Shown here one piece after another: positions 9,649-19,673 of a stretch of DNA of 64,000 nt. Source of the stretch: Chitinophaga sp. XS-30 (GTDB lineage: Bacteria > Bacteroidota > Bacteroidia > Chitinophagales > Chitinophagaceae); NCBI RefSeq assembly GCF_008086345.1, contig NZ_CP043006.1, positions 1,238,032-1,302,031 of the forward strand. The letters are read 5' to 3'. The notes under the pieces were generated by a model. The model had not been told where the DNA came from and did not search any database. It worked only from the letters and a program-made list of their open reading frames with translations. The stretch's first letter is position 1. The number at the start of each line of letters is the position of its first letter. Position numbers and translations under genes: made by a program.

Positions 9649-9739
9649 GAGTTGTTTTAAGAAAGAATCGCCGCGAATATTTGCAAACCTCGAAAATACA
9701 TCTGAGTTTTGTTGATATTTTTGGAACAAGAATAGTTAA

Positions 9740-10672
9740 TTGCATCACAAAACATACCCTCGTTTGCGCATCCTCTTGATATTTATATTGATGATCTGTT
9801 CCTCAACCGCCCTCCGGGCGCAGTCGGGCGATACATCCTTCAAAGTTAAGCCAGATTCTTCGCAAGCCGCTGCGGTATTTCTGCAGGACTCCGTGGTGAA
9901 GAAGGCAAGGGTACACATGTATGATACCGTGATGCAGCAGCTGGCCAAAACGAACCGGTACCTGAATACCGCCGGTAAAACCCCGGTGTACGATATCAAT
10001 CCCCTGCGGCATGATCAGCGGCAGGATTGGCTGGTGTACCTTGTTGGAGGCGTGTTACTGCTGTTGGGCATTATCCGCACCGCTTACCTGAAGTATTTTT
10101 CGGACCTGTTCCGGGCTTTCCTGAACCCCACGCTCAGCCAGCGGCAGCTGAAAGACCAGCTTTCCCAGTCGCCTTTCCCCAACTTCCTGCTCAATGCGTT
10201 CTTTGTGGTCAGCCTGGGCCTGTATCTCTACCTCATGATGTACCGGCTCAATTACCCTACCGATGCCATTGCCTGGATGCTGATCCCCGGCCTGATGCTG
10301 CTGGTGGGCCTGATATATGCCGTCAAATACATTGTGCTGAAATTCTGCGGATGGCTGTTCGGCAACGAAGACCTGATCGATGCGTATGTTTTTATCCTGT
10401 ACCTGATCAACAAGATCCTGGGCATTCTGCTGGCGCCGTTCCTGGTGATACTCGCTTTCTGCCGGCCGGAAATTGCCGCCACCAGCCTATATATTTCGGT
10501 ATTCTTTATTGTATTATTGATTGTGTACCGATACGTAAGGTCCTATTCCCTGGTGCGCCAATACTTGTCTTTTAGCAAATTGCATTTTTTTCTTTACCTT
10601 TGCGCATTCGAAGTAGTGCCGGTATTAATAATTACAAAGGTGTTACTGATTTGGTTAACTGGTAATCCGTAG
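9740..10672 (+). CDS. DUF4271 domain membrane protein
   Basis: A 310-residue membrane protein of unknown function. A TTG at 9740 gives a convincing signal peptide (RLRILLIFILMICSSTALRA/QS); the first ATG (9791) would cut it off, so a TTG start is favoured. After a soluble stretch of about 70 residues there are roughly six hydrophobic spans between about 97 and 305. DUF4271 genes commonly sit directly before hemD in Bacteroidota, as here. A role in membrane-linked tetrapyrrole metabolism is only a guess. Confidence 0.85.
   Translation: MHHKTYPRLRILLIFILMICSSTALRAQSGDTSFKVKPDSSQAAAVFLQDSVVKKARVHMYDTVMQQLAKTNRYLNTAGKTPVYDINPLRHDQRQDWLVYLVGGVLLLLGIIRTAYLKYFSDLFRAFLNPTLSQRQLKDQLSQSPFPNFLLNAFFVVSLGLYLYLMMYRLNYPTDAIAWMLIPGLMLLVGLIYAVKYIVLKFCGWLFGNEDLIDAYVFILYLINKILGILLAPFLVILAFCRPEIAATSLYISVFFIVLLIVYRYVRSYSLVRQYLSFSKLHFFLYLCAFEVVPVLIITKVLLIWLTGNP
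10595..10602 (+). promoter_or_regulatory. Candidate -7 promoter element for hemD
   Basis: TACCTTTG matches the Bacteroidota -7 consensus TAnnTTTG exactly. It lies inside the end of the DUF4271 gene, about 105 bp before the hemD start. No TTG at the usual -33 distance is obvious, so this is tentative. Confidence 0.35.
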
Positions 10673-10706
10673 ATTACTGCGATTGTTAACACAAGAGCAA
10701 ATACGT

Positions 10707-11495
10707 ATGATTAAAGGCGGGTCAAAAAAAGATTTGCAGGAGAAACAACTAACGATCCTAATTTCCCAACCTAAGCCAGAGACAGAGAAATCACCTTATT
10801 TCGACTTGGCTAAGAAATTCAATGTTCGGTTGGATTTTCATCCTTTTATTAGAGTAGAAGGCGTAGCGGGTAAGGACTTTCGCAAGCAGAAGGTGGATAT
10901 CACGAATTATACTGCCGTGATCTTTACCAGCCGCAATTCTGTTGATCATTTTTTTCGTGTATGCGAAGAACTGAAGGTGAAGGTGTCCCAGGATTGCAAG
11001 TATTTTTGTATCACGGAAGCAGTGGCGCTGTACCTGCAAAAGTTCATTCTTTACCGCAAGCGCAAGGTTTTTTATGGGGCTGACGGCTCTACCAAAAGCC
11101 TGCTTGAAGTAATGAACAAGCACCGTGAGAATGAAAAATTCCTTTTCCCTAGCTCGGATAGTCAGAAGAAAGATATTGAAGAGTGGCTCAAGACCAACAA
11201 ATGCGAGTATGCCACCGCTTCGCTTTACAAGACCGTTTCGAACGATGTGAAAGAGATACTGACGAAAACGGAGTACGATATGATCGTATTCTTCAGCCCC
11301 TCCGGTGTGAAATCTCTTTTCGAGAATATGCCGAAGTTCCAGCAGAATGGTACACATATCGGGGCTTTTGGTCCCACTACCTCCGCGGCAGTGGAACAGG
11401 CCGGCCTCCGGCTGGACATCAAAGCCCCCGCGCCCCAGGCCCCCTCTATGGTGGCCGCGCTGGAGCAATACCTGCTGGGATTGAATAAAAAATAG
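10707..11495 (+). CDS. hemD: Uroporphyrinogen-III synthase
   Basis: Cyclises hydroxymethylbilane to uroporphyrinogen III in heme synthesis. The ATG at 10707 gives 262 residues (an in-frame TTG at 10683 would add eight). The two-lobed HemD fold is recognisable from 'TAVIFTSRNSVDHFF' in the first lobe and 'YDMIVFFSPSGVKSLFE' plus 'IGAFGPTTSAAVEQAG' in the second, the latter being the conserved substrate-binding segment. This family is poorly conserved, but the neighbouring DUF4271 gene supports the call. A terminator follows at 11521. Confidence 0.88.
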   Translation: MIKGGSKKDLQEKQLTILISQPKPETEKSPYFDLAKKFNVRLDFHPFIRVEGVAGKDFRKQKVDITNYTAVIFTSRNSVDHFFRVCEELKVKVSQDCKYFCITEAVALYLQKFILYRKRKVFYGADGSTKSLLEVMNKHRENEKFLFPSSDSQKKDIEEWLKTNKCEYATASLYKTVSNDVKEILTKTEYDMIVFFSPSGVKSLFENMPKFQQNGTHIGAFGPTTSAAVEQAGLRLDIKAPAPQAPSMVAALEQYLLGLNKK

Positions 11496-11520
11496 GATGG
11501 CGAAGGCCGGACGAGATATT

Positions 11521-11553
11521 AAAAAGGGCGTACCGCACAGGCACGCCCTTTTT
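11521..11553 (+). terminator. Terminator after hemD
   Basis: An 11-bp perfect stem, AAAAAGGGCGT (11521-11531) with ACGCCCTTTTT (11543-11553), loop of 11 nt. It begins 26 bp after the hemD stop. The A/T-flanked symmetry could work in both directions. Confidence 0.85.
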
Positions 11554-11700
11554 GCGTTCAGGCATTGCCGGCCGGCCTCCTGCAGCATGCGTGCTTCCCG
11601 GAATAATCCAACAACAATAGTATTTGGCACAAAGAATGATGCTTTCATGGGATGTTTTGTAATCATTTGATCTTTAACTTGCACCTGTATTTGACCATCT

Positions 11701-13746
11701 ATGATGAACCGACTAGCAAAGGAGACCAGCCCCTACCTGCTCCAGCACGCGCATAACCCGGTAGACTGGTATCCCTGGGGAGAGGAAGCGCTGCAGAAAG
11801 CCGAACGGGAAGACAAGCCCGTTCTCGTGAGCATTGGCTATGCCGCCTGCCACTGGTGCCACGTCATGGAGCGGGAAAGCTTCGAGGACGAGGAGACCGC
11901 CCGTATCATGAATGAACATTTCGTCAACATCAAAATAGACCGGGAAGAGCGCCCGGACATCGATCATATTTACATGGACGCCCTGCAGGCCATGTCCGGT
12001 TCCGGCGGCTGGCCGCTCAATATGTTCCTGCTGCCCAACCGCCAGCCCTTTTATGGCGGCACTTATTTTCCGCCAAAGCAGGCATATAACCGGCCTTCCT
12101 GGAAGGAAGTGCTGCTGGCCGTTTCCGAAGCCTTCAAAACAAAACGTGCGGAGCTGGAAGAACAGGCCACCCATCTTACCCAACACCTTCATCAAAGTAA
12201 CCAGTTCGGCATGGAAGCCGTGAATATGCAGCTTCCACGGGAAGAGCAGTTCACCTCCGCCCAATGCAACGCGATAACGCTGGCCATCATGGGCCAGGCA
12301 GACCGGGAATGGGGCGGTTTTGGCCGTGCCCCCAAGTTCCCCGCGTCTTTTACCATCCAGTACCTGCTGCGTTATTGCCGCGCCCATCCAGATGAAGAAG
12401 CATTGCAGCAGGCGCAGCTGTCGCTCGACAAGATGATCGGCGGCGGTATTTACGATCAGCTGGGCGGCGGCTTTGCCCGGTATTCCACTGATGAAAAATG
12501 GCTGGCCCCGCATTTTGAGAAGATGTTGTACGACAACGCCCTGCTTACGGATACGCTCTGCGAAGCCTGGCAGCTGACAGGTAAGGCGCGCTATGCGGCA
12601 ACCATCCGGCAGACGCTCGCGTTTATCCGGCGGGAGATGACATCTCCGGAAGGAGGCTTCTATTCAGCGCTGGATGCGGATTCAGAGGGCGTTGAAGGCA
12701 AATTTTATGTGTGGAGCGAAGAAGAGATACAAGCTGTGCTGGGGGATGATGCCGCGGCATTTAATGCATACTACGATGTCAGCCGTCAGGGCAACTGGGA
12801 AGACCATAACATTCTCTGGACGCCGCGCCCCCTGGAAGAAGTGGCGGCCGGTCTGGATATGACCCCGGAGCAGCTGGAAGCGCTGCTGGAAAGGAGCCGC
12901 GCGAAGCTTATGCCCGTTCGTGACCTGCGCATACGCCCCGGTCTGGACGACAAGATACTCCTGGGCTGGAACGCCCTGATGATCCACGCCTGCTGCAAAG
13001 CGTATGCAGCACTGGGAGAGAAGGCCTGGCTGGATATGGCGGAAACCGCCATGCACTTCATCTGGGAAAAAATGCGCCGGAACGAAGCATCTTATGCCTT
13101 CTGGCATACGTATAAAGAAGGGGATGCCCGTTATCCCGCTTTTCTTGATGATTATGCCAGCCTCATCCGCGCAATGATTGCTTTACAGGAAGTTACAGGA
13201 GAACTCGACTGGCTGCGCAAGGCAAAAGATGTAGCGCAGTACGTTGCAGAACAATTTGGAGACGAAACGGAACGTTATTTCTACTACACTGCAGCGGGAC
13301 AGGCCGATGTGATCGTGCGGAAGAAAGAAGTGTACGACGGCGCAGTGCCCAGCGGCAACGCCCTGATGGCGCATAATCTCTGGTACCTGTCCATTGTGTT
13401 CGACCGGCGTGACTGGGCGGACCGGGCGGTGGCGATGACGGCGAGCCTGGCGCAGTCCGTTACCCGATACCCCACCTCTTTTGGCATATGGGCATCCATG
13501 ATCCTCAGAATGGTGGAAGGCACGCCGGAGCTGGCGGTCTCCGGCCCGGAGTACCGGTTGCGCATGGAAGCGCTCAATAAAAGGTATATCCCTGGAAAAG
13601 TGTTGCTGGGTGCGGAACATGATCAGGAAGACATGCCGCTTTTGCAGCAAAGGGAGCAAAAAGGGAAAACCCTGATCTATCTCTGCCAGGATTATCATTG
13701 TATGAAGCCTGTGGAAGATATGTCAGAAATACATAATTTAATATGA
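11701..13746 (+). CDS. DUF255 thioredoxin-fold protein (YyaL/SPATA20 family)
   Basis: A 681-residue protein with an N-terminal thioredoxin-like DUF255 domain and a C-terminal (alpha/alpha)6-barrel glycosidase-like domain. The diagnostic start [22 protein letters not shown] is present, as is the CHWCHVM motif with Cys50 and Cys53, and '[12 protein letters not shown]'. Biochemical role is unsettled in bacteria; some relatives have been linked to N-acylglucosamine epimerase-like folds. The start may be either of two adjacent ATG codons (11701/11704). It stands alone between hemD and the gld operon. Confidence 0.93.
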   Translation: MMNRLAKETSPYLLQHAHNPVDWYPWGEEALQKAEREDKPVLVSIGYAACHWCHVMERESFEDEETARIMNEHFVNIKIDREERPDIDHIYMDALQAMSGSGGWPLNMFLLPNRQPFYGGTYFPPKQAYNRPSWKEVLLAVSEAFKTKRAELEEQATHLTQHLHQSNQFGMEAVNMQLPREEQFTSAQCNAITLAIMGQADREWGGFGRAPKFPASFTIQYLLRYCRAHPDEEALQQAQLSLDKMIGGGIYDQLGGGFARYSTDEKWLAPHFEKMLYDNALLTDTLCEAWQLTGKARYAATIRQTLAFIRREMTSPEGGFYSALDADSEGVEGKFYVWSEEEIQAVLGDDAAAFNAYYDVSRQGNWEDHNILWTPRPLEEVAAGLDMTPEQLEALLERSRAKLMPVRDLRIRPGLDDKILLGWNALMIHACCKAYAALGEKAWLDMAETAMHFIWEKMRRNEASYAFWHTYKEGDARYPAFLDDYASLIRAMIALQEVTGELDWLRKAKDVAQYVAEQFGDETERYFYYTAAGQADVIVRKKEVYDGAVPSGNALMAHNLWYLSIVFDRRDWADRAVAMTASLAQSVTRYPTSFGIWASMILRMVEGTPELAVSGPEYRLRMEALNKRYIPGKVLLGAEHDQEDMPLLQQREQKGKTLIYLCQDYHCMKPVEDMSEIHNLI

Positions 13747-14138
13747 TATTTGTTGTAAATTGCAAGCCCTTTGATTAAATTGGGTTTGCCGGGAATAATT
13801 AACATTGGGAATTCCAAAATAAATATTATATTTATCTTAAATGCGTTTATAGGGTTGACAGTAAAGCATTTAAAGATTCCCCGAAATGGTATTCCGCTGT
13901 GGCTAAATACTGAAACGAAATGTTGATTGCATAATAAAATGTTAAAAGTCACGTTTAATTTAGTTACGAAGCACCGTGTAGAAGGCATGAAAAAGTTGGA
14001 TAAAAACTAACTACGGATTAAAAATAATTATTACATTTGCTATCTTTCTGATAAACAACCAGGTGAAAAGTGTGACTAAAAATGATATCTTGCGCGTGGG
14101 CCATTGCATCTGGCAGGTTAAAGAAAAATCGTATTCTA
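13747..14138 (+). promoter_or_regulatory. AT-rich leader of the gld operon with a candidate -7 box
   Basis: A 392-bp AT-rich gap with no convincing gene. TACATTTG at 14032-14039 matches the TAnnTTTG -7 consensus and would give a leader of roughly 90-100 nt before gldK. No clear -33 TTG at normal spacing was found, and no strong hairpin was seen. Confidence 0.4.
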
Positions 14139-15437
14139 ATGAAAGTCACCCTTATGAAGCTTAATTATTGCAGTGGGCTGATGGTTGTATTGCTGCCACT
14201 TATCCTGGCGAGCTGCGGTGGTGGTAAAACCCCTAAAAATGCTCAGGGACAGTTGATAGGTGTAAGCCCCAGACCAAAGTACTCCCCCCCCGTACCTTAC
14301 GGAATGGTATATGTACCATCCGGCACCTTCCACATGGGACCGAGTGATGAGGACGTGAACTACGCCTACACGGCAAGGAACAAGTCCATTTCCATCTCCG
14401 GTTTTTACATGGATGCCACAGAGATCACGAACAACGAGTACCGTCAGTTCGTGAACTGGGTGAGGGATTCGATTGCCCACATCCTGCTTGGACATGTAAA
14501 GAACGATGACGGACAGGATTATATCGACTGGAAACAGAAGATCGACTGGAAGGATAAGGCTACCTACGAGAAGCTGGATGCGATGATCTATTCCGCGGAA
14601 GACCGTTTATACGGCCGGAAGGAGATCGATATCCGCAAGCTGCTGTATCACCAGGAAACTTTCAACTGGGAGAGAGCAAAGCAGCGGGAGAACAAAGATC
14701 TTTCCCGCTCGACCTTCATCGAGAAGAAAGACGTGGCCATTTATCCGGATACATTATGCTGGATACGTGACTTCTCTTACGCATATAATGAGCCCATGAC
14801 GCGCATGTACTTCTGGCACCCGGCGTTTGACGATTACCCGGTAGTTGGGGTCACCTGGCATCAGGCGAATTCTTTCTGCGAATGGCGGAGCAAGTTCTGG
14901 GAAGACTACCGGACTTCGAAGAAGCAGTTCACGGAAGACAAGTTCCAGTTGCCTTCTGAAGCACAATGGGAATATGCTGCACGCGGCGGCCGCGAACAGG
15001 CGCCTTATCCCTGGGGCGGTTATTATATCCGCAACAAGAAAGGCTGTCTGCTGGCGAACTTCAAACCCGGCCGCGGTAATTATCCGGAAGACGGCGGTTT
15101 TTACACCGTACGGGCGGATGCTTACTGGCCTAACGACTACGGGCTTTACAACATGGCCGGTAACGTAGCAGAATGGACGCAGGACATCTTCTATCAGAAT
15201 GCCTATTCTTTTACTTCCGATATGAACCCTTATCTGAAAATGGACATACCGGATGATGCTGCACCAAGGATGAAACGCAAGGCAGTAAGAGGCGGCAGCT
15301 GGAAAGATATCGGTTACTTCCTGCAGAACGGCACCCGTTCATATGAGTACCAGGATAGTGCTAAGTCCTACATCGGCTTCCGTTGTACGATCGCCTTCCT
15401 CAGCAGGTCCAAGAACGATTTTAACAAAAGAAAATAG
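14139..15437 (+). CDS. gldK: Gliding motility/T9SS lipoprotein GldK (PorK)
   Basis: An outer-membrane-associated lipoprotein that, with GldN, forms the periplasmic ring of the type IX secretion system. ATG 14139 gives 432 residues with a lipoprotein signal ending LILASC, the cysteine being the lipidation site. The rest is an FGE-sulfatase (SUMF1) fold: 'GMVYVPSGTFHMG', 'FYMDATEITNNEY', 'LPSEAQWEYAARGG', 'YGLYNMAGNVAEWTQD', 'RKAVRGGSW' and 'IGFRC'. An upstream ATG at 14082 would bury the signal. First gene of gldKLMN. Confidence 0.96.
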   Translation: MKVTLMKLNYCSGLMVVLLPLILASCGGGKTPKNAQGQLIGVSPRPKYSPPVPYGMVYVPSGTFHMGPSDEDVNYAYTARNKSISISGFYMDATEITNNEYRQFVNWVRDSIAHILLGHVKNDDGQDYIDWKQKIDWKDKATYEKLDAMIYSAEDRLYGRKEIDIRKLLYHQETFNWERAKQRENKDLSRSTFIEKKDVAIYPDTLCWIRDFSYAYNEPMTRMYFWHPAFDDYPVVGVTWHQANSFCEWRSKFWEDYRTSKKQFTEDKFQLPSEAQWEYAARGGREQAPYPWGGYYIRNKKGCLLANFKPGRGNYPEDGGFYTVRADAYWPNDYGLYNMAGNVAEWTQDIFYQNAYSFTSDMNPYLKMDIPDDAAPRMKRKAVRGGSWKDIGYFLQNGTRSYEYQDSAKSYIGFRCTIAFLSRSKNDFNKRK

Positions 15438-15549
15438 GAAAATAGCTAATCTCTGGCGATGAAAAACCTCCAGTAAAAATCACAGATCATGGCAAATTTG
15501 AAACGAGCTTTTTACCTTTTAATCACCCATAAATATTAAATTTTAACCT

Positions 15550-16290
15550 ATGGCTATGAATCCTAAAACAGCAAAATGGCTTAACTTCTTTGTATGTATC
15601 GGCGCTTGCGTCGTGATCATCGGAGCATTGTTCAAAATCCAGCACTGGCCCGGCGCAGACGTTGCGCTGATCGCAGGCCTCAGTGTGGAAGCCGCAATCT
15701 TCTTCGCATACGCATTTGTTCCGTCTGACCACGGTCCGGAAGCACCTCCCGCAGCAGTTGCCGCTGGTTCTCCCGCACTCGCCAATATGGACAAAATGCT
15801 CCAGGAAGCAGACATTACACCCGTAAATCTTGCACGCCTGAGCGATAATTTCAGCAAACTCGGTTCAACCGTAGATAAAATGCGCGACATCAGCGATGTG
15901 GTTGCCGCTACCGGCGATTATACGCAGAAAACGCGCGAGGCAGCCACTGCCATTGGTTCCGTAACACAGGCATATACCAATGCAGCAGCAGCGGTAGCTA
16001 CTTTCAATAACGCGTCAGAATCTACCCGCAGCTTCCACGAGCAGGTGCAGTCCATGACCAAGAACCTGGCTTCGCTGAATGCGATCTATGAACTGGAACT
16101 GCAGGATACCAATAACCACCTGAAAGCAATGAATGGTTTCTACAGCAACCTGCTCTCTGCTTCACAGGCAATGTCCGGCAGCGTGGATGACGCCAAGAAA
16201 ACGCAGGAGCAGATATCGCTGCTGGCCCGCAACCTTGGCAACCTGAACACGGTTTATGGTAACATGCTTACGGCCATGCAAGGCAGATAA
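15550..16290 (+). CDS. gldL: T9SS/gliding motor protein GldL (PorL)
   Basis: A 246-residue inner membrane protein. Two membrane spans at about residues 11-29 and 35-56 flank the short segment 'KIQHWPGAD', which carries the conserved charged/His positions of GldL; a long cytoplasmic helical tail follows. GldL assembles as a pentamer around a GldM dimer and uses the proton-motive force to drive gliding and type IX secretion. It lies 112 bp after gldK and 56 bp before gldM. Confidence 0.96.
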   Translation: MAMNPKTAKWLNFFVCIGACVVIIGALFKIQHWPGADVALIAGLSVEAAIFFAYAFVPSDHGPEAPPAAVAAGSPALANMDKMLQEADITPVNLARLSDNFSKLGSTVDKMRDISDVVAATGDYTQKTREAATAIGSVTQAYTNAAAAVATFNNASESTRSFHEQVQSMTKNLASLNAIYELELQDTNNHLKAMNGFYSNLLSASQAMSGSVDDAKKTQEQISLLARNLGNLNTVYGNMLTAMQGR

Positions 16291-16346
16291 GGTAAAGCTA
16301 ATAGTAACAGAAACAAGAGACTTTCATTTAAAACTTGTAATTCACT

Positions 16347-17879
16347 ATGGCATTACCCAAAGACCCCAGGCAGAAGATGATCAACTTCATGTACCTGGTG
16401 CTGACAGCGATGTTAGCGTTGAACGTATCCGCCGAGATTATTAATGCATTTGATATTGTAAACGACTCAATAAAAACTTCCAATAATTCTATTGATAGCA
16501 AAAACAGCATTACATATAACCAGTTCGCCAAGCTGATGTCTACGGATGCCGCGAAAGTAGGCCCGTTGAAAACAAAAGCCGACCAGGTGAAGAAACTATC
16601 CGCAGCTGCGGTAACATACATAGATTCGCTGAAAAGCCAGATCATCGCTGCGAGCGGTGGCCTGAATGAAAATGGCGAGATCAAGAAGAAAGATCACCTG
16701 GATGCCGCCACCCATGTGATGGAAAATGAAAAGAAAGGCCCTGAACTGCAGGCAGAACTTAAAAAACTGCGAAGCAGCATGCTGGCGCTCGTCAACCCGA
16801 AAGACAGGGATGCTATGGCCGCACAGTTGCCGCTGCAGGTGGAAGAGCCGCCTGTAAAGAAAGGGTCCGTAAAGAAGAACTGGACAACTTACCATTTTAA
16901 CATGGTGCCCACCATCGCGGCTGTCACCATCCTTGGCAAGTTCCAGAACGATATCAAGAACTCTGAATCCATGATCATTGACAAACTGCTGAAAGAAGTA
17001 TCGGAAGACGATTTCGTGTTCGACCAGCTGGATGCCTTTGTTTCATTGAACTCAAAGAACTTCACGGCCGGACAGACGCTGACCGCTACCGTGGTGATGG
17101 GCGCTTACAGCAGCACCGTGAACCCTACCATCGTAGTGAACGGTTCGCCGGTGCCGGCTACCGCGGGTAAAGGGGTGTATTCCCTGGAAATAGGCAATGC
17201 GCTGGGTGAGCACACGATCTCCGGTACTGTACAGCTGACAAAGCCTAACGGTGAAGTGATCAACAGGCCATTCACGGAAACGTACAACGTAGGGGCATCC
17301 GCCACCTCCATTTCCGCGGATAAAATGAATGTACTGTACATCGCCCTGCAAAACCCGATCTCGATCTCCGCGGCCGGTGTGCCTGCAGAGAAGATCCAGG
17401 CATCCATCAGCAGCGGATCGCTGACAAAGACTGGCCCCGGCCGGTATCTGGCCACAGTAAGCTCAGGTACCAAGGCAACGATCAGTATCTCTGCAGAAGT
17501 AGATGGCAAGATGAAGGACCTCGGCGCTAAAGAGTTCCGTATCAAGAATATTCCTGACCCGATCATGAAAGTGGGCTTCAACAAAGGTCCCGGCATGAAA
17601 GCGGCAGAATTTAAAGCACAGGGCGGCCTTCGGGCTGATCTGGAAGACTTCCTGTTTGAAGGGGTAAAGTATGCTGTGGTAGGTTACCGCATGGGTATTG
17701 AACCGAAAGGCCGTGATTATATCGAAGGTGACGCCACCTCCGAATACTGGCCCAAAAACCTGACAGGCGCGATCCAGTCCATCAAGCCGGGCGACAACGT
17801 TTACTTCGATAACATCAAGGTAAAGGGTCCGGATGGCAGAGTTCGCTCTATGCAGAATATCAATTTCAAGATCAATTAA
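16347..17879 (+). CDS. gldM: T9SS/gliding motor protein GldM (PorM)
   Basis: A 510-residue inner membrane protein with one N-terminal span (about residues 12-32, MINFMYLVLTAMLALNV) preceded by the basic 'KDPRQK', and a long periplasmic part containing the four stacked beta domains of GldM. It forms the motor with GldL and reaches up to the GldK-GldN ring. The start at ATG 16347 matches the family's short MALPK-type N terminus. It is 23 bp before gldN. Confidence 0.96.
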   Translation: MALPKDPRQKMINFMYLVLTAMLALNVSAEIINAFDIVNDSIKTSNNSIDSKNSITYNQFAKLMSTDAAKVGPLKTKADQVKKLSAAAVTYIDSLKSQIIAASGGLNENGEIKKKDHLDAATHVMENEKKGPELQAELKKLRSSMLALVNPKDRDAMAAQLPLQVEEPPVKKGSVKKNWTTYHFNMVPTIAAVTILGKFQNDIKNSESMIIDKLLKEVSEDDFVFDQLDAFVSLNSKNFTAGQTLTATVVMGAYSSTVNPTIVVNGSPVPATAGKGVYSLEIGNALGEHTISGTVQLTKPNGEVINRPFTETYNVGASATSISADKMNVLYIALQNPISISAAGVPAEKIQASISSGSLTKTGPGRYLATVSSGTKATISISAEVDGKMKDLGAKEFRIKNIPDPIMKVGFNKGPGMKAAEFKAQGGLRADLEDFLFEGVKYAVVGYRMGIEPKGRDYIEGDATSEYWPKNLTGAIQSIKPGDNVYFDNIKVKGPDGRVRSMQNINFKIN

Positions 17880-17902
17880 CGAAACACATTAATTACTGGG
17901 TT

Positions 17903-18943
17903 ATGCGAGCAGTAATATTAAAAAGGCTTAGTTGGAGCGCGTTTCTGGCGGTAGTGATGATATCCACCGCAGATGCACAATCCCGGCGTCGTGGCAGTAC
18001 CACACCAGCCAATGAACCGGCGTCCCAGGAAAGCGCCCCGGTCACCAATCCGGCTACCGGCAATCCTGTACAGGTACCAGCCCCTCCTCCGGGAACAGAT
18101 CCTTCAGGCGTGGCGCCCTCCCTGCGTCAGGACGGCGTTGGCACCCCGGTGGACACGCCCCGCAGGTCCCTGCGCATAGACGGTGTTTCCGAGAGAAGTC
18201 CGAACCGCGATCGTGTGCCGATCACTTATGATCACATCCGCGAAGACGACAAGTTCTGGGAAAAACAGATATGGCAGGTGATCGACGTGCGCGAAAAGAT
18301 GAACATTCCCTTCCAGTACAATGTGGAAGACGAGAATGGCATCAACCAACTGCTGATCAATATTCTGCTCGAATCTATCAAGAACCAGGAGGTGGAAGCC
18401 TTCAACCCGATCGATGACCGTTTCAGCACACCGATGCCTTACCAGGAGATCATGACCAGGCTGACGGGAGAAGTGAGGACGGTACGCAGCATAGACCCCG
18501 TAACCGGTGAAGAAAAACTGGTGGAAACAAGGGATGAATTCAATCCCGAGACCATCCGGCAATACAAGATCAAGGAAGTATGGGTGTTCGACAAGGAAGC
18601 CTCTGCATTGAAAGTGCGTATCCTGGGCATTGCGCCCATGGTAGCCCGCCTCAATGACGATGGCTCCGTACGCGCCTCCATGCCCCTGTTCTGGGTATAT
18701 TATCCTGATCTGCGCCCAATCCTGGCCAAATACGATGTGTACAACCAGAATAACGACGCCGCAACGATGACCTGGGAAGACCTTTTTGAAATGCGCTTTT
18801 TCGCCAGCTTCGTTGTGAAGGAAAAGAATGCCTTCAACCGCGAGATCCAGCACTACATTAAAGACGGTGTGATGCGCCTCCTCGAAGGTCAGGCCATCAA
18901 AGACAAGATCTTTAACAAGGAGCAGGACCTGTGGGAGTATTGA
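17903..18943 (+). CDS. gldN: T9SS ring component GldN (PorN)
   Basis: A 346-residue periplasmic protein with a signal peptide (SWSAFLAVVMISTADA/QS), a Pro/Ser/Thr-rich linker over about residues 28-95, and the GldN domain ('DKFWEKQIWQVIDVREKMN', 'WEDLFEMRFFASFVVKE'). It binds GldK to build the outer ring of the type IX system. Only one gldN copy is present; some relatives carry a paralogue, gldO. It ends the gldKLMN operon, followed by a terminator at 18983. Confidence 0.95.
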   Translation: MRAVILKRLSWSAFLAVVMISTADAQSRRRGSTTPANEPASQESAPVTNPATGNPVQVPAPPPGTDPSGVAPSLRQDGVGTPVDTPRRSLRIDGVSERSPNRDRVPITYDHIREDDKFWEKQIWQVIDVREKMNIPFQYNVEDENGINQLLINILLESIKNQEVEAFNPIDDRFSTPMPYQEIMTRLTGEVRTVRSIDPVTGEEKLVETRDEFNPETIRQYKIKEVWVFDKEASALKVRILGIAPMVARLNDDGSVRASMPLFWVYYPDLRPILAKYDVYNQNNDAATMTWEDLFEMRFFASFVVKEKNAFNREIQHYIKDGVMRLLEGQAIKDKIFNKEQDLWEY

Positions 18944-18982
18944 TCTGCACAACAACGTTCAAATCCTGTTAGCAATAATGAA

Positions 18983-19015
18983 AAGCTGCCTTCCGCATGG
19001 GAGGCAGCTTTTTTT
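18983..19015 (+). terminator. Terminator of the gldKLMN operon
   Basis: A 9-bp stem, AAGCTGCCT (18983-18991) with AGGCAGCTT (19002-19010), followed by a T tract to 19015. It lies 40 bp after the gldN stop. Confidence 0.87.
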
Positions 19016-19031
19016 ATGATTATCTTGCGTT

Positions 19032-19604
19032 ATGCAAATGCTCCGTTCCGCCATAGATGCCGTGTTGCCCTTCCCGGAGGAGGAATGGGAAGCCATGGCG
19101 GCCTGCTGGCATCCGGTGTCTTACCGGCGCAAGACGGTGATTACGGCGGCAGGGGATGTGGAGCGCTATGCCTACTTTGTAACGGAAGGAGTCCAGCGCG
19201 CTTTCTGCCTCGCGGAAGGTGACCGGGACGCAACGCTGGTCTTTTCCTATACCGGTTCATTTGCCGGTATCATCGATTCCTTTTTTCTTCAGCAACCTTC
19301 CCGGTATTATTTCGAAACGCTGACCCACAGCGCATTCCTTCGTGCCTCCTATGCGGATATCCGCCGGTTGATGGACACCTACCCCCTTATTGCCAGATGG
19401 GTGCACCTCTCCACCATGTATGCCATGGCCGGCATGATGGAACGGCATATCGAGGCCCTCACCCTTGGCGCTGAACAGAAGTTCCGGCGCCTGCTCACCC
19501 GCAGCCCCCACGTACTGCAACTTATTCCGCATAAATACCTCGCGTCCTACCTCGGCATCGATCCCGCCACTTTCAGCAAATTGCTGGGAAGCACCCGCCT
19601 GTAA
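19032..19604 (+). CDS. Crp/Fnr-family transcriptional regulator
   Basis: A 190-residue protein with an N-terminal cyclic-nucleotide-binding-like beta barrel ('TVITAAGDVERYAYFVTEGVQRAFC') and a short C-terminal helix-turn-helix ('PHKYLASYLGIDPATFSKLLGS'). The binding pocket lacks the full cAMP-contact signature, as is common in Bacteroidota members, so the ligand is unknown. It starts 17 bp after the gldN terminator and may have its own promoter; a DinB-fold gene follows 69 bp later. Confidence 0.88.
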   Translation: MQMLRSAIDAVLPFPEEEWEAMAACWHPVSYRRKTVITAAGDVERYAYFVTEGVQRAFCLAEGDRDATLVFSYTGSFAGIIDSFFLQQPSRYYFETLTHSAFLRASYADIRRLMDTYPLIARWVHLSTMYAMAGMMERHIEALTLGAEQKFRRLLTRSPHVLQLIPHKYLASYLGIDPATFSKLLGSTRL

Positions 19605-19646
19605 GAAATCTTGGCGGCGGCAAAGATTTCCGGCAGAAGGATACGA

Positions 19647-19654
19647 TAGCTTTG
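19647..19654 (+). promoter_or_regulatory. Candidate -7 promoter element before the DinB-fold gene
   Basis: TAGCTTTG, an exact TAnnTTTG match, 19 bp upstream of the ATG at 19674. No TTG at the usual -33 spacing, so the call rests on the -7 box and its position. Confidence 0.4.
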
Positions 19655-19673
19655 CAGTAGAAAAATAAAAAGC

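Noticed and set aside
13695..13988. 97-residue minus-strand frame before gldK
   Set aside because: AT-rich leader sequence, no family resemblance, and it overlaps the end of the DUF255 gene.
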